A stretch of DNA of 64,000 nucleotides, from positions 124,001 through 188,000 of the forward strand of contig CAVZVI010000014.1 of assembly GCA_963778675.1 (NCBI GenBank), given 5' to 3'. The notes under the pieces were generated by a model. That model was not told where the DNA came from, ran no database searches, and saw nothing but the letters and a program-made list of their open reading frames with translations. The translations under genes and the position numbers were made by a program. Origin of the DNA: CAWCDJ01 sp963778675 (lineage in GTDB: Bacteria; Acidobacteriota; Terriglobia; Bryobacterales; Bryobacteraceae). Shown piece after piece: positions 33,700-41,876 of this stretch; position 1 is the stretch's first letter, and each line of letters begins with the position of its first letter.

Positions 33700-34170
33700 C
33701 TACGGGCGGTGGTGCGACCCCGGATTCATGAACTCATCATAAGTCCACCAGCGCTTGTCCCGAATATCGGTGGCCTCACTGAGAATCTTGTCGATAGCGC
33801 GTCGGAGAGACCCAACGCGCTCTTGCGTGTCGATCTTCTTCAGCAGTTTGCGGACAAACGGCGTATGCGGCTCGATGAAGCAGAGAAAACCGTCAGGGTA
33901 CTCCTGATAATTAGCGCACCCGATCCACAGCCGAAACTGCTCGTTGACCACAGGCACGATCCAGCCCCAGTCCTCCGCTATCGGTTCTTCCGTCTCAACC
34001 CCTTCCTTTCGGAGGTTGTCTCGAAGGAACTCCGCCAGCCGTTTTCCCCACAAGCCGGGGTTGACCTGTTCCTCTTCGCCATCATAGGCAGGAAAGCGGT
34101 CGGAACGAAACTCGACATGCGTTTGCACAGAAACCCCTATTGTGTATCTGCGCCGATTATGATTCAACAC
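33700..34170 (-). CDS. Hypothetical cargo protein of the IS21-like element
   Basis: 156 residues from ATG 34170; a GTG at 34128 (VQTHVEFRSD) is an alternative start. Core: FRSDRFPAYDGEEEQVNPGLWGKRLAEFLRDNLRKEGVETEEPIAEDWGWIVPVVNEQFRLWIGCANYQEYPDGFLCFIEPHTPFVRKLLKK. The compact, Trp-rich core looks like a real folded protein, and I recall similar hypotheticals in acidobacterial genomes. No catalytic motif is evident. It reads opposite to istA/istB inside the element, so it is cargo or captured chromosomal DNA. Confidence 0.6.
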   Translation of the reverse strand: MLNHNRRRYTIGVSVQTHVEFRSDRFPAYDGEEEQVNPGLWGKRLAEFLRDNLRKEGVETEEPIAEDWGWIVPVVNEQFRLWIGCANYQEYPDGFLCFIEPHTPFVRKLLKKIDTQERVGSLRRAIDKILSEATDIRDKRWWTYDEFMNPGSHHRP

Positions 34171-34238
34171 CTCTGTCTTCCGTCTTCGTCATCATTCTGA
34201 TTTCCTCAAGGTTGGACCCGAAACAACCCTCGGAGGAA

Positions 34239-34697
34239 ATGGTTTTCCAGCCACGCTGCTGCCCGTATTGCCAGCAAGCCTTTCAACCTTCTCCGCGCCG
34301 CCCCGATCAGGCGGTGTGCAGCCGGCCGGAATGTCAGGCGCGGAGGCGCAGCGACTACCGGCGCCATAAGCGCCAAACCGACCCCGAGTACGCCGAGGTT
34401 GTCCGCGATAGCCGCCGAAAGTGGCGCGAAACCCATCCCGATTATCAGAAGAACTACTGGCAAAACCATCCCGAGGCCGCCGCTCGCAACCGCCAGCAGC
34501 AGCGTCAACGCGATCAGAAGAGGCGTGTCGGCCGTCTTGTAAAGAACACCCTGGTTGTCGACCTAAAACGTTCAGCCGCCGAGGTCTGGGTGGTCGGCCC
34601 TCTGGCGCGAGATCTTGTAAAGAACACCTTGGTTTCTTCTAAGCTTCTGATTCTGCAATCCGCCCCTGCGGTGACTCCGTCTCCAGCAACATCTTGA
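34239..34697 (+). CDS. Zinc-finger-like accessory protein of the IS21-like element
   Basis: 152 residues from ATG 34239 (GGAGG two bases from the start, rather close). N-terminus CCPYCQQAF ... QAVCSRPECQARRR is a four-Cys zinc-ribbon-like module, followed by a very basic helical region RRKWRETHPDYQKNYWQNHPEAAARNRQQQRQRDQKRR. Such proteins occur directly upstream of istA in other elements of this type, as far as I recall. Its 3' part contains two of the 16-base direct repeats listed separately and the last one starts at its 3' end. A DNA-binding role in transposition control is inferred. Confidence 0.6.
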   Translation: MVFQPRCCPYCQQAFQPSPRRPDQAVCSRPECQARRRSDYRRHKRQTDPEYAEVVRDSRRKWRETHPDYQKNYWQNHPEAAARNRQQQRQRDQKRRVGRLVKNTLVVDLKRSAAEVWVVGPLARDLVKNTLVSSKLLILQSAPAVTPSPATS

Positions 34698-34707
34698 AAA
34701 GAACATC
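34535..34707 (+). repeat. Three direct repeats at 78-79-base spacing before istA
   Basis: TCTTGTAAAGAACACC occurs at 34535-34550 and 34613-34628, and a variant TCTTGAAAAGAACATC at 34692-34707. The even spacing and position just upstream of istA recall the multiple transposase-binding repeats at IS21 ends. Two copies encode LVKNTL in the accessory protein. Confidence 0.7.
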
Positions 34708-34750
34708 TTCATGGTCTTTCGTTCCGGCCGGGTTTAGAAGTGGAGTAACG

Positions 34751-36319
34751 ATGCTCAGCCCGGAACAGATCAATGAAATTCACCGCCTGCATCTGGTCGA
34801 GAAGTGGTCCCAACGCAGAATCGCGCGCCACCTCCGCATCGGGCGGCATACCTTGGCCAAGTACCTGGACAATCCCGCCCCGCCGCCGAGCCGTCGCGAC
34901 CGGACCAGCAAACTCGATACTTTCAAGCCGGCCCTGGCAGAGTTGCTCGAGAAGGACCCACCCGCTCCGGCACCGGTGCTGCTTCAGCGATTGCAGACTC
35001 TCGGCTATGAAGGCGGGATCACGATCCTCAAGGATTACTTGCTGGCGGTGCGCAAGAATGCCGTGCTCCGTCGAGCGTACGTGCGGATGGAGCCATCGGC
35101 GGGCGAGCGCTTCGACATCGATTGGGGGCACTTCGGCGCCTTGCTCTACAACGAAACCCCGCGCAAACTGTATGCCTTCTGCCTGGTGGAATGCCACAGC
35201 CGCAAAATGTACCTGGAGTTCACCCATAGCCAGACTTTCGAAACCTTCGTGCGCTGCCACATCCATGCTTTCGCGGCGTTTGGTGGCTGCGCTCGTGAGC
35301 TGTGGTTCGATAATCTCGCGACCGCCGTAGCGGAACACGAAGGCAACCTGGTTCGGTTCAACCCGCGCTTTCTCGCTTTTGCCCGTGAATGTGATTTCAT
35401 TCCGCGAGCCTGCCACGTTGCCGCGGCCTGGGAGAAGGGCAAAGTCGAACGCGCCATCGGATATGTGCGCCAGAACTTCTGGCCGCTACGCTCTTTCGCC
35501 GATCTCAGCGATGTGAACTCGCAGGCGCGCCGTTGGCTACAGGAGATCGCCAACCGGCGTAAGCATCGTGAGACCGGCCAGGCGCCCGATGAACGGTTCC
35601 AGCCCGAGGCGCTGCGGCCGTTGCCGATCCTCACCCCGGATTATCGCGACAGCACCGAGGCTCTGGTACACAAAGATCTCCGCCTGACTTTCGATGGCAA
35701 CCGCTACTGTGTCCCACCACGCTATGTGGGCCACAAGCTCACGGTCAAAGCCGACTCCTCTTCCGTCACGATCTACGACCAGACGCACGAGATCGTCTGC
35801 TACGCACGATGTTGGGAACGCGGCCAGACCTTCGGCGCCGAACGTTTCCAGAAGGAACTCTATGCGCAAATGGCCGCTGCGCAACGCTCCGCCGCCCAGC
35901 AGCGCCTGGTGCGGTTGCTCGGACCTGTTGCCGAATCGTACCTGAGAGAACTCGCCGGCACCGATCGTTCCCTAGCTCGCCAGGTGCGCGAGCTGTTCGA
36001 ACTGATTCGCGCTTACGGCCCCGAAGCAGTATCAGCCGCGGTGCAGAAAGCCCACGCTGCCCGCGCCTTCGGCGCCGATTACATTGCCAACATTCTGCGC
36101 CAGCAGCAGACACGGCGTGATGTGCAACCGCCGGTGCGCCTGCGGCAGCCGGAACTGAACGAACTCGCCACCGACCCGCTCTCTCTGGCGGAATACGATG
36201 CCTTCATTCTGCAGCCTCGAAAGGAATCTCATGACCTCCCTTCATCTGAAACTGAATCAACTCAGCCTGACGACGATGAGCCGCCAACTCGATCAGACGG
36301 TCGCCGACGCGGCGAGTAA
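34751..36319 (+). CDS. istA: IS21-family transposase IstA
   Basis: 522 residues from ATG 34751. N-terminal helix-turn-helix: QINEIHRLHLVEKWSQRRIARHLRIGRHTLAKYL. The DDE integrase core has Asp in GERFDIDWGHFGALLY, Asp in LWFDNLATAV and Glu in AAAWEKGKVERAIGYVRQNFWPL, and RYCVPPRYVGHKL lies in the C-terminal beta domain. It catalyses strand transfer together with the ATPase IstB. Its 3' end overlaps istB by about 89 bases, the common IS21 arrangement. The frame looks intact. Confidence 0.95.
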   Translation: MLSPEQINEIHRLHLVEKWSQRRIARHLRIGRHTLAKYLDNPAPPPSRRDRTSKLDTFKPALAELLEKDPPAPAPVLLQRLQTLGYEGGITILKDYLLAVRKNAVLRRAYVRMEPSAGERFDIDWGHFGALLYNETPRKLYAFCLVECHSRKMYLEFTHSQTFETFVRCHIHAFAAFGGCARELWFDNLATAVAEHEGNLVRFNPRFLAFARECDFIPRACHVAAAWEKGKVERAIGYVRQNFWPLRSFADLSDVNSQARRWLQEIANRRKHRETGQAPDERFQPEALRPLPILTPDYRDSTEALVHKDLRLTFDGNRYCVPPRYVGHKLTVKADSSSVTIYDQTHEIVCYARCWERGQTFGAERFQKELYAQMAAAQRSAAQQRLVRLLGPVAESYLRELAGTDRSLARQVRELFELIRAYGPEAVSAAVQKAHAARAFGADYIANILRQQQTRRDVQPPVRLRQPELNELATDPLSLAEYDAFILQPRKESHDLPSSETESTQPDDDEPPTRSDGRRRGE

Positions 36320-36983
36320 GAATCTGAGCCTCGCGCAAGCCCTGGAAACGCTCACCGATCTCGAACTGGACGCCCGGAACAGCCGTGCCATCGAACGCCG
36401 CTTCCGCATGTCGCGACTGCACGTTCAGCACTCCATCGACAGCTTCCACTTCAAACATCACAAGAGCCGCATGGAGGCAAAAAATCGGATCGTCCGTCTG
36501 CTCGATCTGGAGTTCCTTCACAAGGGCACCAGCGTCGTGCTCATCGGCAATCCCGGTGTCGGAAAAACGTTCCTCGCCAAGGTGATCGGTTGGCGCGCCT
36601 GCCAAGCCAATCAGCGTGTGCTCTTCACCACCGCCATGGACATGCTGAACCACCTGAATGCGTCGCAGGTCGATCACTCGCTGGTTCGCAAGCTGCGGGT
36701 CTACACGGAACCCGCGCTTTTGATTGTGGACGAGCTGGGGTATCTGGCCTTGGATCAGCAAACATCGAATCTGTTTTATCAGGTCATTTCGACGCGCCAC
36801 AGCCAGAAACGCTCTTCACTCATCACGACCAACACTGCCTTCTCGGACTGGGGCAACATTCTCTTCAATACCACCATCGCCACGGCTATTGTCGATCGGC
36901 TCGTCGAAAACTCTGAGATCCTACTCCTCGGCGGCGACAGCCTCCGCAAAGCCAAGAACCCTTCCACATCGCCGGCTGAGTAA
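36231..36983 (+). CDS. istB: IS21-family helper ATPase IstB
   Basis: 250 residues from ATG 36231, behind AAAGGAA, overlapping istA. AAA+ ATPase with Walker A GNPGVGKT (near 115), Walker B LLIVDELGYLALD, and the typical IstB N-terminus (LKLNQLSLTTMSRQLDQTVADAASKNLSLAQALETLTDLEL) and C-terminus (TIATAIVDRLVENSEILLLGGDSLRKAKN). IstB selects the target and activates IstA. It is intact, so the element may still be mobile. Confidence 0.95.
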   Translation: MTSLHLKLNQLSLTTMSRQLDQTVADAASKNLSLAQALETLTDLELDARNSRAIERRFRMSRLHVQHSIDSFHFKHHKSRMEAKNRIVRLLDLEFLHKGTSVVLIGNPGVGKTFLAKVIGWRACQANQRVLFTTAMDMLNHLNASQVDHSLVRKLRVYTEPALLIVDELGYLALDQQTSNLFYQVISTRHSQKRSSLITTNTAFSDWGNILFNTTIATAIVDRLVENSEILLLGGDSLRKAKNPSTSPAE

Positions 36984-37111
36984 GCTCACCGGCTGCGAGC
37001 ATGCGCCGCGCTGTGGCGATATCCCGGATGGAGGAGTCCACCGGGTAACCCCTCAACGGCGCTGCCAATGGGCGCGGGGGCTTCGGCTCCCGCACTCAGG
37101 TCCTCTCCACG

Positions 37112-37399
37112 ATGTTCAACTTCAGCGCCAACCACCTGCTCCTGCTCTCCCGGATGGAATACCGCACCTGTGCCGTCCTGCTCATGAGGGACGACTCGAC
37201 ACGCCGCGTTTACCGGCTGCATGACTTCACCAAATCCCACGCACCCGCATTGGGCCAATACTACTGCGTTTCGGGAAAGGTCAACAGCGCCGACAAACTC
37301 TACCTGGTTGTCGAGTCCATCAAGCCGGATACTAAGCACAACCGATGTTCCACAGTTCCTGCTCCTGTCGACGGCGCGGGAGGACCATCAATGGCCTGA
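37112..37399 (+). CDS. Unassigned short frame at the right end of the element
   Basis: 95 residues. The middle part RTCAVLLMRDDSTRRVYRLHDFTKSHAPALGQYYCVSGKVNSADKLYLVVESIK reads like folded protein, but there is no clear ribosome-binding site and I know no family. It lies between istB and the right inverted repeat. It could be cargo, a remnant, or chance. Confidence 0.3.
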   Translation: MFNFSANHLLLLSRMEYRTCAVLLMRDDSTRRVYRLHDFTKSHAPALGQYYCVSGKVNSADKLYLVVESIKPDTKHNRCSTVPAPVDGAGGPSMA

Positions 37400-37517
37400 T
37401 CCTCTGGCGGCGGGGAACAAACGCGAACCACGGTTGCCGGCGTCACAAACCGGCGACCGGCGCCGTCGTGTGCCCGTCAGCCACTACCGCCGGTGTTGGC
37501 AGCGCCAAAACCGGCTA

Positions 37518-37547
37518 AAGTGGCGCTATTTTATTCCGACGCTAACA
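37518..37547 (-). repeat. Right terminal inverted repeat
   Basis: Its complement begins TGTTAGCGTCGG and includes GCGCCA, matching the left end. Confidence 0.8.
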
Positions 37548-38346
37548 ATGCTCGACCTGACCTGTCGGCGCGCCCGGCTGGAAGACGGGCAGGACGCATT
37601 GGAACTCGGTTGCGGCTGGGGCTCCCTCACGCTTTACATGGCCGGCCGTTATCCCAACAGCCGTATCCTGGCGGTGTCCAATTCCCGTTCGCAAAAGGAG
37701 TTCATCGAGGCCGAGGCTGGGCGCCGTGGGCTGGCCAATCTGGAGGTGGTCACCGCCGACATGAACGACTTCGACACGGAGCGGCGGTTTGACCGCATTG
37801 TGTCTGTTGAGATGTTCGAACACATGCGCAATTACGGCGAATTGCTGCGCCGCATCTCGTCATGTTCTCGGCCCGAGGCGCTGTTGTTCGTGCATGTGTT
37901 CTCTCACAGCCGCTTCGCCTGCCCTTTCGAAGTGCGGGACGCTTCGGACTGGATGGCGCAGCATTTCTTCACCGGCGGCCAGATGCCGAGCGACGACCTG
38001 TTGTTGCACTTCCAGGAGCGCTTCCTTATCCGCGAGCGCTGGCGTGTCAGCGGCGTCCATTACCGGAAGACGGCTGAGGCGTGGCTGGAGAGACTGGACC
38101 GCCACCGCAGAGAGGTCCTCGACGTGTTCGCCAGAATGTACGGCAAACAGGAAGCGCTCCGCTGGCTGGTGCGGTGGCGCGTCTTCTTCATGGCCTGCGC
38201 CGAGTCGCTTGGGTACGCTCGGGGAGGAATGGATCGTATTGCACTATCTCTTCGAGAATGCGGCCGGCAAGCAGATCCGCGCGACTCCAGCAGGTCCATC
38301 GCTTGCTGGAAATGCTGTAAGTTCTATCCCTGATCGGAGCCGCTGA
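37548..38346 (+). pseudogene. 3' part of the disrupted cyclopropane-synthase-like methyltransferase gene
   Basis: After the target duplication ATGCTC (37548-37553) the frame continues with the SAM-binding domain ALELGCGWGSLTLYMAGRYPNSRILAVSNSRSQKEFIE, then FDRIVSVEMFEHMRNYGELLRRIS, FVHVFSHSRFACPFEV and a C-terminal helical part. Near 38215-38225 the coding frame shifts by one base: GYARGG in one frame, then GEEWIVLHYLFENAAGKQ in the next, ending at 38346. So the gene carries two lesions, an IS insertion and a frameshift. It is a broken gene, probably a relict of lipid methylation. Confidence 0.85.
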
Positions 38347-38365
38347 GCAAGCCGCAGGTTGCCTG

Positions 38366-38746
38366 TCATGCCGCTATTGGCAGGCGCGGCGTAAGTCCTG
38401 TCGCAGGGTTCGGGCCTCTGTCTGTAATGTCCTGGCACTGCACGCAATGACGCGCCCACGGAATAGCGTCGAGACGTCTCGGCGTGATCGCCTCTTCGCA
38501 GCTTTCGCAAGCCCCGTAGCTGCCGTCTTCAATACGGGCCATGGCTGTTTTGACCTCACGCAACAATCGGGAGTTACGGTCAAGCCTCACCACGGCGAGT
38601 TCCCGTTGCGCGGCCAGCACGATCCGCTCGCACGCTTCGGGCGTAGATTCGATCGCAATCGGTCTGCGATTGCCCAGGCTCCCGGAAAGCTCGGTCATCT
38701 TTTTCGAGAGAGCTTCCTTGTAACGTTTGATCTCATTGCTCGTCAT
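38366..38746 (-). CDS. DksA/TraR-type zinc-finger protein
   Basis: 126 residues. N-terminal coiled coil (RYKEALSKKMTELSGSLGNRRP ... LAAQRELAVVRLDRNSRLLREVKTAMARIEDGSYGACESC) and a C4 zinc finger CESC...CVQC near 78-100, as in DksA/TraR proteins, which bind RNA polymerase and modulate transcription with ppGpp. GAGGAG precedes the ATG. It sits just upstream of no operon partner on the same strand except the HPF-like gene, from which it is separated by 12 bases, so the two are probably co-transcribed (HPF first). Confidence 0.82.
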   Translation of the reverse strand: MTSNEIKRYKEALSKKMTELSGSLGNRRPIAIESTPEACERIVLAAQRELAVVRLDRNSRLLREVKTAMARIEDGSYGACESCEEAITPRRLDAIPWARHCVQCQDITDRGPNPATGLTPRLPIAA

Positions 38747-38758
38747 TTCGTTTGCTCC

Positions 38759-39106
38759 TCAATCTCGAAATTCAATGCTCGGAGGGGCGCCCCCGCGACC
38801 TCCCGTGCTTGCTAACCTGAGGTGACGCTGAACCACCCGCTCCGCCCGGTCCACGGCGAAGGCGACAGCCGTATGGATGTTGGCTTGCCGCTCGCGTACA
38901 ATCACCGGCTTACGGAATCCAACGTCCACGCGGATATCGCAGACCTTGTCGATGCCGCCGCGTGGTCCGTTGATGTCACTCAGGTGAATGGACAGGGACC
39001 TGATCCGGCCCGCGAACCGCCCCAGACTGAAATGAAGTCGTCGTGTAACGTAGTCCTTCAACTCTGCTGAGAGTTTCACTCCGCGGCCTGACAATCGTAG
39101 TCTCAT
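38759..39106 (-). CDS. Short HPF/RaiA-type ribosome-associated protein
   Basis: I use ATG 39106 (MRLRLSGRGVKLS, AGG upstream), giving 115 residues, since the preceding residues up to 39235 match nothing. It is the short ribosome hibernation factor/YfiA form: SAELKDYVTRRLHFSLGRFAGRIRSLSIHLSDINGPRGG ... CDIRVDVGFRKPVIVRERQANIHTAVAFAVDRAERVVQRHL. These proteins bind the small subunit and silence ribosomes in stress or stationary phase. It fits the stress gene set of this region and lies next to a DksA-like gene. Confidence 0.85.
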   Translation of the reverse strand: MRLRLSGRGVKLSAELKDYVTRRLHFSLGRFAGRIRSLSIHLSDINGPRGGIDKVCDIRVDVGFRKPVIVRERQANIHTAVAFAVDRAERVVQRHLRLASTGGRGGAPPSIEFRD

Positions 39107-39206
39107 TTTCCTGATCCTTTCGCCAAATGCGCCCACATGCCCACTATAGGGGCGGCTCGATCCATCGACAAATAGATAGTTCCGTGGTGGAACGTCGCTT
39201 ATTCCG

Positions 39207-40133
39207 ATGTATATTGGAAGCGTGGAATGGCTCAACTACCATCACCTTCTGTACTTTTGGACCGTTGCCAAAGAGGGCAGCATCGCGCGGGCGTGCGAAA
39301 AGCTCCGCCTGGCGCAGCCGACGATCAGCGGGCAATTGCGCTTGTTGGAGGAGACCCTCGGGGAGAAACTGTTCGTCAAGCAAGGACGCGGTCTGGCCAT
39401 GACCGAGGTGGGTCGGGTTGTCTACCGGTATGCCGACGAGATCTTCGGACTGGGGCGCGAACTGCAGGATGTGCTCAAGGGCCGTCCCCAAGGCCGGCCT
39501 TTGCGGCTGCTGGTGGGCATTTCGGACCTCGTTCCGAAGTTGATCGCGTACCGGATCTTGCGGCCTGTGCTGACGATGCCCGAGTCCGTGCAGTTGGTGT
39601 GCGATGAAGACACGCCCGATCGTCTGATCGCCGAACTTGCCGAACACCGTGTCGACGTCGTGATTTCAGACTCGCCGATTGCGCCCACGATCCCGATCAA
39701 GGCGTACAATCACCTGCTCGGCACCAGCCCGGCGACGGTCTTTGCCGCCCCGCAGTTGGCGGCCCGTTATCGTAAGAACTTCCCCATGAGCCTCGACAAC
39801 GCCCCGTTTCTGCTCCCCATACAAGGGTCGAGCCTGCGACGGGCCATGGAGCATTGGTTCGATTCTCAGAACATCCGGCCAAGATTGGCCGGCGAGTTTA
39901 AGGACGGCGCGTTGATGAAGACGTTTGGGCAGGCCGGCGCGGGTTTGTTCGTCGCTCCGACCGCCATCGAGCAAGAGATACGCGAGCATTATCGGGTTGT
40001 GGCCGTAGGACGCCTCGATGCCATCGTGGAACGCTTCTACGCGATATCCATCGAGCGGAAGCTGAAGCATCCGGCAGTGGTCAGGATTTCGGAAACTGCA
40101 CGCCAGGAGCTGTTTGCCAACCATTCGGATTAA
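39207..40133 (+). CDS. nhaR: LysR-family regulator NhaR
   Basis: 308 residues, ATG 39207 or a GTG about 5 codons later. The N-terminal helix-turn-helix WLNYHHLLYFWTVAKEGSIARACEKLRLAQPTISGQLRLLEETLGEKLFVKQGRGLAMTEVGRVVYRYADEIFGLGREL closely follows the NhaR pattern. The effector domain holds GISDLVPKLIAYRIL, LVCDEDTPDRLIAELAEHRVDVVISDSPIAP, and GAGLFVAPTAIEQEI. NhaR activates Na+/H+ antiporter genes under sodium or alkaline stress. Here a CPA2-type antiporter gene lies about 1.7 kb downstream in the same direction. Confidence 0.9.
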   Translation: MYIGSVEWLNYHHLLYFWTVAKEGSIARACEKLRLAQPTISGQLRLLEETLGEKLFVKQGRGLAMTEVGRVVYRYADEIFGLGRELQDVLKGRPQGRPLRLLVGISDLVPKLIAYRILRPVLTMPESVQLVCDEDTPDRLIAELAEHRVDVVISDSPIAPTIPIKAYNHLLGTSPATVFAAPQLAARYRKNFPMSLDNAPFLLPIQGSSLRRAMEHWFDSQNIRPRLAGEFKDGALMKTFGQAGAGLFVAPTAIEQEIREHYRVVAVGRLDAIVERFYAISIERKLKHPAVVRISETARQELFANHSD

Positions 40134-40154
40134 CAGCATACAGCTTCGCTCAAC

Positions 40155-40171
40155 CATCGTCTTAGACGATG
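40155..40171. promoter_or_regulatory. Inverted repeat upstream of the BON gene, candidate LysR-type operator
   Basis: CATCGTCT-T-AGACGATG is a perfect 8-bp inverted repeat. A second short one, CTATT-AGACA-AATAG (40189-40203), follows. Both sit between nhaR and the BON-domain gene. Confidence 0.5.
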
Positions 40172-40290
40172 TATCAGTTCCAAAACATCTATTAGACAAA
40201 TAGTTTCCCCGGCCTTAGTCTTGTACTTGAGAGGGCGACAAACACACCAGCGGGCCCGATCAAAACACCACAACGAGGAGAACTTCAAGC

Positions 40291-40833
40291 ATGACGAAAC
40301 GATTGCGGACTGGAATGATCCTGGGCGCCAGCCTGCTGGCGGCGCAGTTGGGATTTGCGGAAAACTACAAAAGCGATGCGGGCATGAGCCGCATCGAGCG
40401 CGAAGTGCGGCGCGAAATCGTGACGCTGCCGTTCTACAGCCTGTTTGACCATTTTGCATTCCGGGTGGACGGAGAGACGGTCACTCTGATGGGTAAGGTG
40501 AGCCGACCGACGCTCAAGAGCGACGCCGAAAACGTAATCAAGAGAATCGAAGGAGTCGAGAAGGTCAATAACAGGATCGAGGTCCTGCCTCTCTCGGCCA
40601 ACGATGACCGGCTGCGCCTGGCTCTGTACCGGTCCATCTACGGGCACACCGCATTGCAGACGATGGCGGTCCGCGCCGTCCCGCCGATCCACGTCATCGT
40701 GGAGAACGGGAACGTGACGCTGGAAGGCGTCGTGGCCAGCGAGCTTCAAAAGAACGTCGCGAATGCCCAGGCGAATAGCGTTTCCGGCGTCTTCTCGGTC
40801 ACAAACAATCTCCGCGTGGAGAAGGAGGGCTGA
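40291..40833 (+). CDS. Secreted protein with two BON domains
   Basis: 180 residues, start ATG behind GAGGAG. A signal peptide (about 1-23, AQLGFA) is followed by two BON modules. The first is about 45-100: VREIVTLPFYSLFDHFAFRVDGETVTLMGKVSRPTLKSDAENVIKRIEGVEKVNNRIEVLP. The second is about 110-180: RLRLALYRSIYG ... VIVENGNVTLEGVVASELQKNVANAQANSVSGVFSVTNNLRVE. BON domains bind phospholipid and are found in OsmY-type osmotic-stress proteins, which fits the neighbourhood. The chimera at 47352-48110 shares its N-terminal module. Confidence 0.88.
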   Translation: MTKRLRTGMILGASLLAAQLGFAENYKSDAGMSRIEREVRREIVTLPFYSLFDHFAFRVDGETVTLMGKVSRPTLKSDAENVIKRIEGVEKVNNRIEVLPLSANDDRLRLALYRSIYGHTALQTMAVRAVPPIHVIVENGNVTLEGVVASELQKNVANAQANSVSGVFSVTNNLRVEKEG

Positions 40834-40954
40834 CCGGCTTGGTGGAAAAGGGCGGCGGCCAGGAGATGCGCCGCAGGCCGGCCTCCGCCGCCCCGGATCC
40901 CAGGCCCGCTCTTCCGATCCGCGCGCCCGTGCAGCGGATATTTTGGATATTTTC

Positions 40955-41158
40955 ATGAGATCAGACAGGGCAACGGTATTTTGCGCCATCGCGCTGTTCC
41001 TGCCGGGTGTAACTGCCAGGCTCAGGCGGATGCCGGCCGGATATCGCGATGCCTCCACCGCACTGCGCGGCGTAGGGATAGAGTTGGTCGTCAGCTCCGG
41101 TTTCAATCTGATCCGGGAGTTCGCCCCCGAACTGAAACGCGTATTCACCCGAAAATAG
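40955..41158 (+). CDS. Small hydrophobic-N-terminus protein
   Basis: 67 residues from ATG 40955. Hydrophobic start (ATVFCAIALFLPG) and a region YRDASTALRGVGIELVVSSGFNLIREFAPELKRVFTRK. The codon use and the regular C-terminus suggest a real gene. It lies 27 bases before the lipocalin gene, so it is probably in the same transcript. No family is recognised; a short membrane protein in a stress operon is the best description. Confidence 0.45.
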   Translation: MRSDRATVFCAIALFLPGVTARLRRMPAGYRDASTALRGVGIELVVSSGFNLIREFAPELKRVFTRK

Positions 41159-41185
41159 GCGGAGAACGAGAGGAGAGAAACTTAC

Positions 41186-41722
41186 ATGCGGAACGGACTT
41201 GGGATGCTCTCTCTTGCTGTTGGCGCATTTTGGGGAGCCGGGCCCATCCACGCTGCCGGCGACGCGTCGCTTGATGTTGTGGCTTCGGTGGACTTGAACA
41301 GATACGCCGGCAAGTGGTATGAAATCGCCCGTCTGCCGAATCGCTTTCAGCGCGATTGCGCGTCCAACACAATGGCGACGTACACGCTGCGTCCGGATGG
41401 GAAGATCACTGTCCTCAACGAGTGCCGCAAAGCCGATGGGCGCTTGAAATCGGCAAAGGGGACCGCCCGGGTCGCTGACGCCGAAGGACCAAATACCAAG
41501 CTAAAAGTGACCTTCTTCTGGCCCTTCAGCGGCAAGTACTGGATCATCGATCTCGATCCGGAGTATCGGTGGGCCGTGGTTGGCGAGCCCGGCCGGGATT
41601 ATCTCTGGATCCTCAGCCGGGAACCCCAGTTGGATACGGCGCTCTATGAACAGATCGTCGAGCGCGCCAGACAGCGGGGATTCGATACCGATAAGCTTCT
41701 GAAAACCCGTCAGGGGCTCTGA
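41186..41722 (+). CDS. Bacterial lipocalin (Blc-like)
   Basis: 178 residues, start ATG behind GAGGAGAG. A signal peptide (about 1-23, ends HAAG) lacks a lipobox Cys, so the protein is probably periplasmic rather than a lipoprotein. The lipocalin signature GKWYEIARLPNRFQRDC is at about 42-58, then the strands ATYTLRPDGKITVLNECRKADGRLKSAKGTARV, KLKVTFFWPFSGKYWIIDLDPEYRWAVVGEPGRDYLWILSREPQL. The family binds lysophospholipids in the envelope under stress. Length and domain are complete. Confidence 0.92.
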   Translation: MRNGLGMLSLAVGAFWGAGPIHAAGDASLDVVASVDLNRYAGKWYEIARLPNRFQRDCASNTMATYTLRPDGKITVLNECRKADGRLKSAKGTARVADAEGPNTKLKVTFFWPFSGKYWIIDLDPEYRWAVVGEPGRDYLWILSREPQLDTALYEQIVERARQRGFDTDKLLKTRQGL

Positions 41723-41876
41723 AAACCGCCCCTCTGCGAACTATTGGGCCGGGCCGCTGTGCGGCCGTTCTTCACCGCCTCGGGCGGGCGACCCGAACCC
41801 ACAGGATGCTTTCGAAGTCGCCCTTTGAAATCCTCGCGTCTCGTGCCGAGTCGATGTATAAGGAATTCAGAAACAA

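Larger units (their letters stand above)
33582..37547 (+). mobile_element. IS21-family element with cargo genes, about 4.0 kb
   Basis: The element starts TGTTAG (33582) and ends CTAACA (37547), with imperfect terminal inverted repeats of about 30 bases (21 matches), and is flanked by the 6-bp duplication ATGCTC. It has istA and istB (34751-36983), and carries at its left a minus-strand gene and a zinc-finger-like accessory gene, and at its right a short unassigned frame. IS21 elements are usually 2-2.5 kb, so this is enlarged. It disrupts a methyltransferase gene whose two halves flank it. Confidence 0.85.

Noticed and set aside
34695..36983. Two nested mobile elements rather than one enlarged IS21
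   Set aside because: I found only one pair of inverted repeats and one target duplication; a separate inner pair bounding istA/istB is not evident.
38759..39235. Longer HPF-like protein starting at 39235
   Set aside because: The first 43 residues match nothing and the family begins at MRLRLSGRG; ATG 39106 is preferred.
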